A stretch of 64,000 bases of DNA from NCBI GenBank assembly GCA_903813345.2, contig CAIIXF020000008.1, forward strand, positions 32,326,867 through 32,390,866. Reading direction: 5' to 3'. The DNA is from Owenia fusiformis. Lineage: Eukaryota > Annelida > Polychaeta > Sabellida > Oweniidae. Made by a program: the position numbers and the translations under genes. Below the pieces are notes generated by a model that saw nothing but the letters and a program-made list of their open reading frames with translations, was not told the DNA's origin and searched no databases. Positions 60,396 through 64,000 of the stretch are shown in pieces (position 1 is the stretch's first letter; every line of letters starts with the position of its first letter).

Positions 60396-60560
60396 AGGCC
60401 CGTAGCCAGGGAGGGGGAGGGGTTGGCTGGGTGAGCAGAAGCTCCCCCTGGCTGGAAATTCTTTTAAAATTATGCCGTTTTAAACCATTCTGAGCATTTT
60501 TTGCACGATTTTTTGCCGAAACTGCCAAAAAGCTCCCCCTTGTCAAAAGCTCCCCTCCTT
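60396..60560. repeat. CCGTAGC-type dispersed repeat
   Basis: GGCCCGTAGCCAGGGAGGGG and repeated AAGCTCCCCCT. Related to 24684-24830. Confidence 0.4.
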
Positions 60561-60662
60561 TAGTAAAAGCTGTCAACGGGCAATGCAATGAGGGTATATA
60601 TAATAGTCCACCATTAATGTACACCCTCATCCCATTTTACCTCCTCGTTTTAGAGGTAAGGT

Positions 60663-62435
60663 ATGTTGCATAAACAAATATTTGTATTATTTCAGAGTAT
60701 GCTGTTACAAACGCTTGTGGTGTGTGTCCTATTTAGGACTGTTATCCCAAAATCGCTGCAACGTAAAGATACGAACATGGGCAAGAACAACATCACTTTA
60801 GCAGGTGTGTCTACGAAACGCACGCATTTGGATCTCAGCTACATCAACATGTCAACGATTTCGTCGGAGGCACTTTCTGGTCTGAAATCATTGAAGAGTC
60901 TTGATTTGCAAGGCAAAAATCTTAAAATCTTGAAAACAGGACTTTTCAGCGACCTCGTATCTCTTCAAGAACTTAATCTTCAGGAAAATGAGATATCAAC
61001 CATAGAAACTGCCGCATTTTCAGGTTTGCTATCATTGCATACACTCAACCTCGGAAAAAACAAACTCTCAATCTTGAAAAATGCAAGATTCGAGAGGCTG
61101 ATATCTGTAGAAAAACTCAGCCTTTACGACAATGGTATATTAGAGATTGAATCCCAGGCGTTTCTTGGCTTGCTAGCATTAGAAATTCTCCAACTGCAAA
61201 ACAATAAACTCAGAATTTTGAAAAAGAAAACATTCAATCACCTTGAATCTTTGAAACAACTTGATCTTTATGACAACAATATTTCAGTCATAGAATCAGA
61301 TGCATTTTCAGGTTTGAAATCATTGCAAATTCTCTACATGCAAAGAAATAATCTTAGAATATTAAAAACAGGAATTTTCAGTGATCTCATATCTCTTCGG
61401 GTAATTAGCCTAGAGCAAAACAAAATATCAGAGATAGAAACTGGGGCATTTTCAGGTTTGCTATCATTGCAATACCTCATCCTTCAAAAAAACAAACTTT
61501 CAATATTGAAAAATGGAAGCTTCAAAAACCTTGTTTCTTTGAGAGATCTCAACCTTTACGACAATGGTATATTAGAGATTGAATCCGAGACTTTTCTTGG
61601 TTTGCAAGCGTTAGACATACTCGAAATACAGAAAAATAAACTCAGAATTTTGAAAAAGAAAATATTCAAAAACCTGAAATCCTTGAAACAACTTCATATT
61701 TTCGACAACGAAATTTCAGTCATAGAACCAGGTGCATTTTCTGATTTACTATCATTACACACACTATTATTATTTTCAAATAAATTGACAAATGTAACAA
61801 TAGGCACGTTTAATAATTTGTCATCTCTTCATAACATCCACCTTTCACAAAATGAAATAAACACGATAGAACCCGGCTCATTTTCTAATTTAGACCAGTG
61901 TACTGACTTATATTTGTCTTCAAATAAAATCACAAAACTTTATTCCGGTATGTTTAATGATATTCCCTCGTTACAAACGCTAAGCCTCAGTTTCAATGAA
62001 ATAACAGATGTTGAATCTGGCGCATTTGCAGGCCTTTACAGTCTCAAATACCTCTATCTAAATGATAATAACCTACGTAAAATACCAACTGATATATGCG
62101 AGCATCTACCAAAATTAGAATATTTAGAAATTGAAAACAACGCCATGGTGTCTAACTCTGCCTTTTTACTATACATCAATATTAAGGAAATACAACAACT
62201 ATGTTTGATCACCCCTTCCAAATCAAAACGTTTGGTGCCAGCAGTACAACATGCAAATGTAACAACTGCGACGCCAGCCGTCAAGACGACAAAGCAACCA
62301 TTGAGTTTATTAATGATTTATATATTAACTGGATGTTCGATTTTCATACTGTGTACTATCAGTGCCTCGGTGATATTCTACAAAAGGAAAACCAAGAATT
62401 CTAATTTTTGTTTAACAATTGACGAGGAAAAATAA
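60663..62435 (+). CDS. Intronless leucine-rich-repeat transmembrane protein
   Basis: A single open frame of 590 residues. Residues about 5-28 are hydrophobic (signal peptide or anchor). About 18 repeats of exactly 24 residues run from residue 77, each LxxLxLxxNxIxxIExxAFxGLxS. Repeats 1-6 (77-220) and 7-12 (221-364) are a block duplication: SILKN, LYDNGILEIES and RILKKK recur in the same order. A Thr-rich stalk (about 525-545), one membrane span near 548-572 (LMIYILTGCSIFILCTISAS) and a short tail YKRKTKNSNFCLTIDEEK follow. Cysteine caps typical of LRR ectodomains are weak or absent at the N side. It resembles adhesion or innate-recognition LRR receptors, but has no TIR or other signalling domain. 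Function unknown. Confidence 0.9.
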   Translation: MLHKQIFVLFQSMLLQTLVVCVLFRTVIPKSLQRKDTNMGKNNITLAGVSTKRTHLDLSYINMSTISSEALSGLKSLKSLDLQGKNLKILKTGLFSDLVSLQELNLQENEISTIETAAFSGLLSLHTLNLGKNKLSILKNARFERLISVEKLSLYDNGILEIESQAFLGLLALEILQLQNNKLRILKKKTFNHLESLKQLDLYDNNISVIESDAFSGLKSLQILYMQRNNLRILKTGIFSDLISLRVISLEQNKISEIETGAFSGLLSLQYLILQKNKLSILKNGSFKNLVSLRDLNLYDNGILEIESETFLGLQALDILEIQKNKLRILKKKIFKNLKSLKQLHIFDNEISVIEPGAFSDLLSLHTLLLFSNKLTNVTIGTFNNLSSLHNIHLSQNEINTIEPGSFSNLDQCTDLYLSSNKITKLYSGMFNDIPSLQTLSLSFNEITDVESGAFAGLYSLKYLYLNDNNLRKIPTDICEHLPKLEYLEIENNAMVSNSAFLLYINIKEIQQLCLITPSKSKRLVPAVQHANVTTATPAVKTTKQPLSLLMIYILTGCSIFILCTISASVIFYKRKTKNSNFCLTIDEEK

Positions 62436-62897
62436 TGGGCGTGGAGCATTGACTTTAAGACATACACTTAGGAATTATATAGGCACACACCTTATTCAAT
62501 AGCTGCATTGATCAGGCTCGTCAGCAAATATAGGACTTTACTTACGGGGGGGGGGGGATTAACCCAAGAGTTCAAAGATGACATACGCTTATAATGTAAA
62601 CCTGTATTGAGATAACATACATCTCTGATTGATAACATCGATGTCAGTCTGGGGCTTTCCCCCCTCTTACTTTACTTGATACAACCTATTGTGCTACCAT
62701 GGTAACGATGCTGTATTTCATTTTGTAATTCATTTTTCAATCATTTATTTTATAGAATTGCTATTACTTGTGTATTAACTACGTGCATGTAATTTATGAT
62801 GTAAAATACAAGAATACAGTGTCTGTGTCTTTTTTATCTTTTCTTATGTTAATTTGAAGTTCGGGGCAATGATTGTGACAGTTTTAAATTGATAGTC
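62436..62897. other. Convergent intergenic region
   Basis: Space between the LRR gene and the oppositely oriented oxidase gene. A G-run (about 62546) is present. No gene. Confidence 0.4.
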
Positions 62898-62903
62898 TTT
62901 ATT
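62898..62903 (-). terminator. Candidate polyadenylation signal of the oxidase gene
   Basis: TTTATT on + (AATAAA on minus), about 190 bases after the stop codon. Confidence 0.45.
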
Positions 62904-63091
62904 AAATGCGCAACTATGTTTTAAAATCCTGCTCATTGGATCAAAATGTTATGATATCAGATTGGAATTCGCGCATCCTTCAGTAGTAAAATAGTTACAT
63001 TAAGTAACATTATAATGACATTATAGTCTGAACAACACAGTGTCTCATTTTATGTTCATGTCCTATCTTGCGCTTATGAATCAAGTGACCA

Positions 63092-63965
63092 TCAAATTAT
63101 CTTAGTTGAGCATAAAGTGTGAATTTGTTCTGCATTAGCTGGACTGTTAAGTTGGAAGGGTTCTTCTATTCCTGCATCTTTGCGGGCTGCTGCTATGGCA
63201 TCCTTGATGGCAAACATCACAGCAATACTCATGTGTAGAGGGGGCTCCCCAACTCCCTAGAATAAAAGGAGATGTCATATCACGTTCTCACAATCAAATT
63301 TATTTAAGTCCAAGACCCAAAGCATTGTGGCTGCTTCATTCCACTCTGACAGACTGTCATCAAAATATGAGGTAACATTGATTATGTTGTGTAAAAGGTT
63401 AAAGCATTAAAAGGCAAGACTGAAATAAAAATGGTGTATTGGGGAGAAAACTTTCATGTTTTGGCAACATGACCATGCAAAAAAGCGGTTGATATACTTA
63501 TGGGTACATTTTTTGAGACACCCTGTATATTTGTCAGAAAACAATTATTACAATTAAACACAAGAAAAGAAGAATATACACATGAATAGCTGTTTAAAAG
63601 TTATCCTAAACTAATTCAAATTAATTTAAATTGACAAAAATGGGCCAAACATGTAGTTAGAATAATTATTCAAATAAATATTCGGTTACTGTAACTGTCA
63701 TGTACATGTTAAATCTGGTCATTGTGATATATGACAGTTTAATTATTTCCACTTTACCATTATGCATTTGCTCGCTTAAAAATAAGTCAAATTCTACCTT
63801 AGACCCATAAAGTACTGCTTCATCACTATGACTTGTTAAAATCTGCATGTTGAACTTTGTGGGTATATCCCTGACACCAGGTATCTTGTATGTAGTTGCA
63901 TCATTAGTAAGTAGTCTACCCTCGTCATCATATACTATTTGTTCTGATACAAAACATCCATATCC
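63092..63965 (-). CDS. Xanthine dehydrogenase/aldehyde oxidase family, C-terminal exons (partial)
   Basis: The last two exons on the minus strand, 63965-63798 (56 codons, phase 0 both sides) and 63256-63092 (stop TGA 63094-63092). They encode GYGCFVSEQIVYDDEGRLLT, TYKIPGVRDIPTKF, DEAVLYGSK, then GVGEPPLHMSIAVMFAIKDA, IAAARKDAG, LNSPANAEQIHTLC. GVGEPPL is the conserved motif carrying the catalytic glutamate of the molybdenum domain (Glu1261 in bovine xanthine dehydrogenase). The enzyme oxidises purines or aldehydes at a molybdenum-pterin centre, with iron-sulfur and FAD domains that would lie beyond 64000. GEPP favours xanthine dehydrogenase or invertebrate aldehyde oxidases over vertebrate AOX1 (GESG). 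The two cannot be separated from this fragment. Confidence 0.92.
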
Positions 63966-64000
63966 CTGAAATAAATATGACGAAAAACATTGACTTAACT

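Overview
This is eukaryotic genomic DNA: AT-rich, intron-bearing and dense in transposons, from a bilaterian animal. The insulin-like gene has the extra cysteines in its B and A chains that are typical of molluscan and other lophotrochozoan insulins, so a lophotrochozoan, probably a mollusc, is the best guess (inference). All gene names come from recalled protein family sequences; no database search was run.

Layout. 1-430: last exon of an unrecognised + strand gene. 2.9-4.0 kb: OPA3, two exons, + strand. 5.4-6.3 kb: an inverted repeat with one arm expanded into a 43-bp minisatellite. 8.1-19.5 kb: CCDC61 (VFL3), minus strand, at least 14 coding exons, its introns carrying a 1-kb foldback element, a TTAA-flanked element, a 5'-truncated LINE and several MITEs. 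19.5-23.4 kb: gap between two divergent genes, with palindromic elements. 23.4-51.5 kb: ERMARD, + strand, 14 coding exons. 51.5-60.4 kb: intergenic, with a MITE, a satellite-bearing repeat and a 4.8-kb young non-autonomous LTR element. 60.7-62.4 kb: intronless leucine-rich-repeat membrane protein, + strand. 63.1-64.0 kb: last two exons of a xanthine dehydrogenase/aldehyde oxidase family gene, minus strand, running off the window.

Main discoveries. (1) ERMARD intron 7 is almost entirely a tandem array of about 59 copies of a 122-bp unit. The unit is a piece of the gene itself: the last 30 bases of intron 7 plus the first 92 bases of exon 8, so each copy carries a copy of the exon 8 splice acceptor. 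Only the last copy continues into a complete exon. A 2.5-kb hAT-like element with an 8-bp target duplication later landed inside the array. (2) A two-exon insulin-like peptide gene lies on the opposite strand inside ERMARD intron 6. (3) ERMARD exon 12 has one in-frame TGA in an otherwise open, conserved frame.

The genes are unrelated in function (mitochondria, centriole/basal body, ER, endocrine, surface receptor, purine/aldehyde oxidation). No operon-like logic is expected. The interest lies in gene structure and in repeats invading it.
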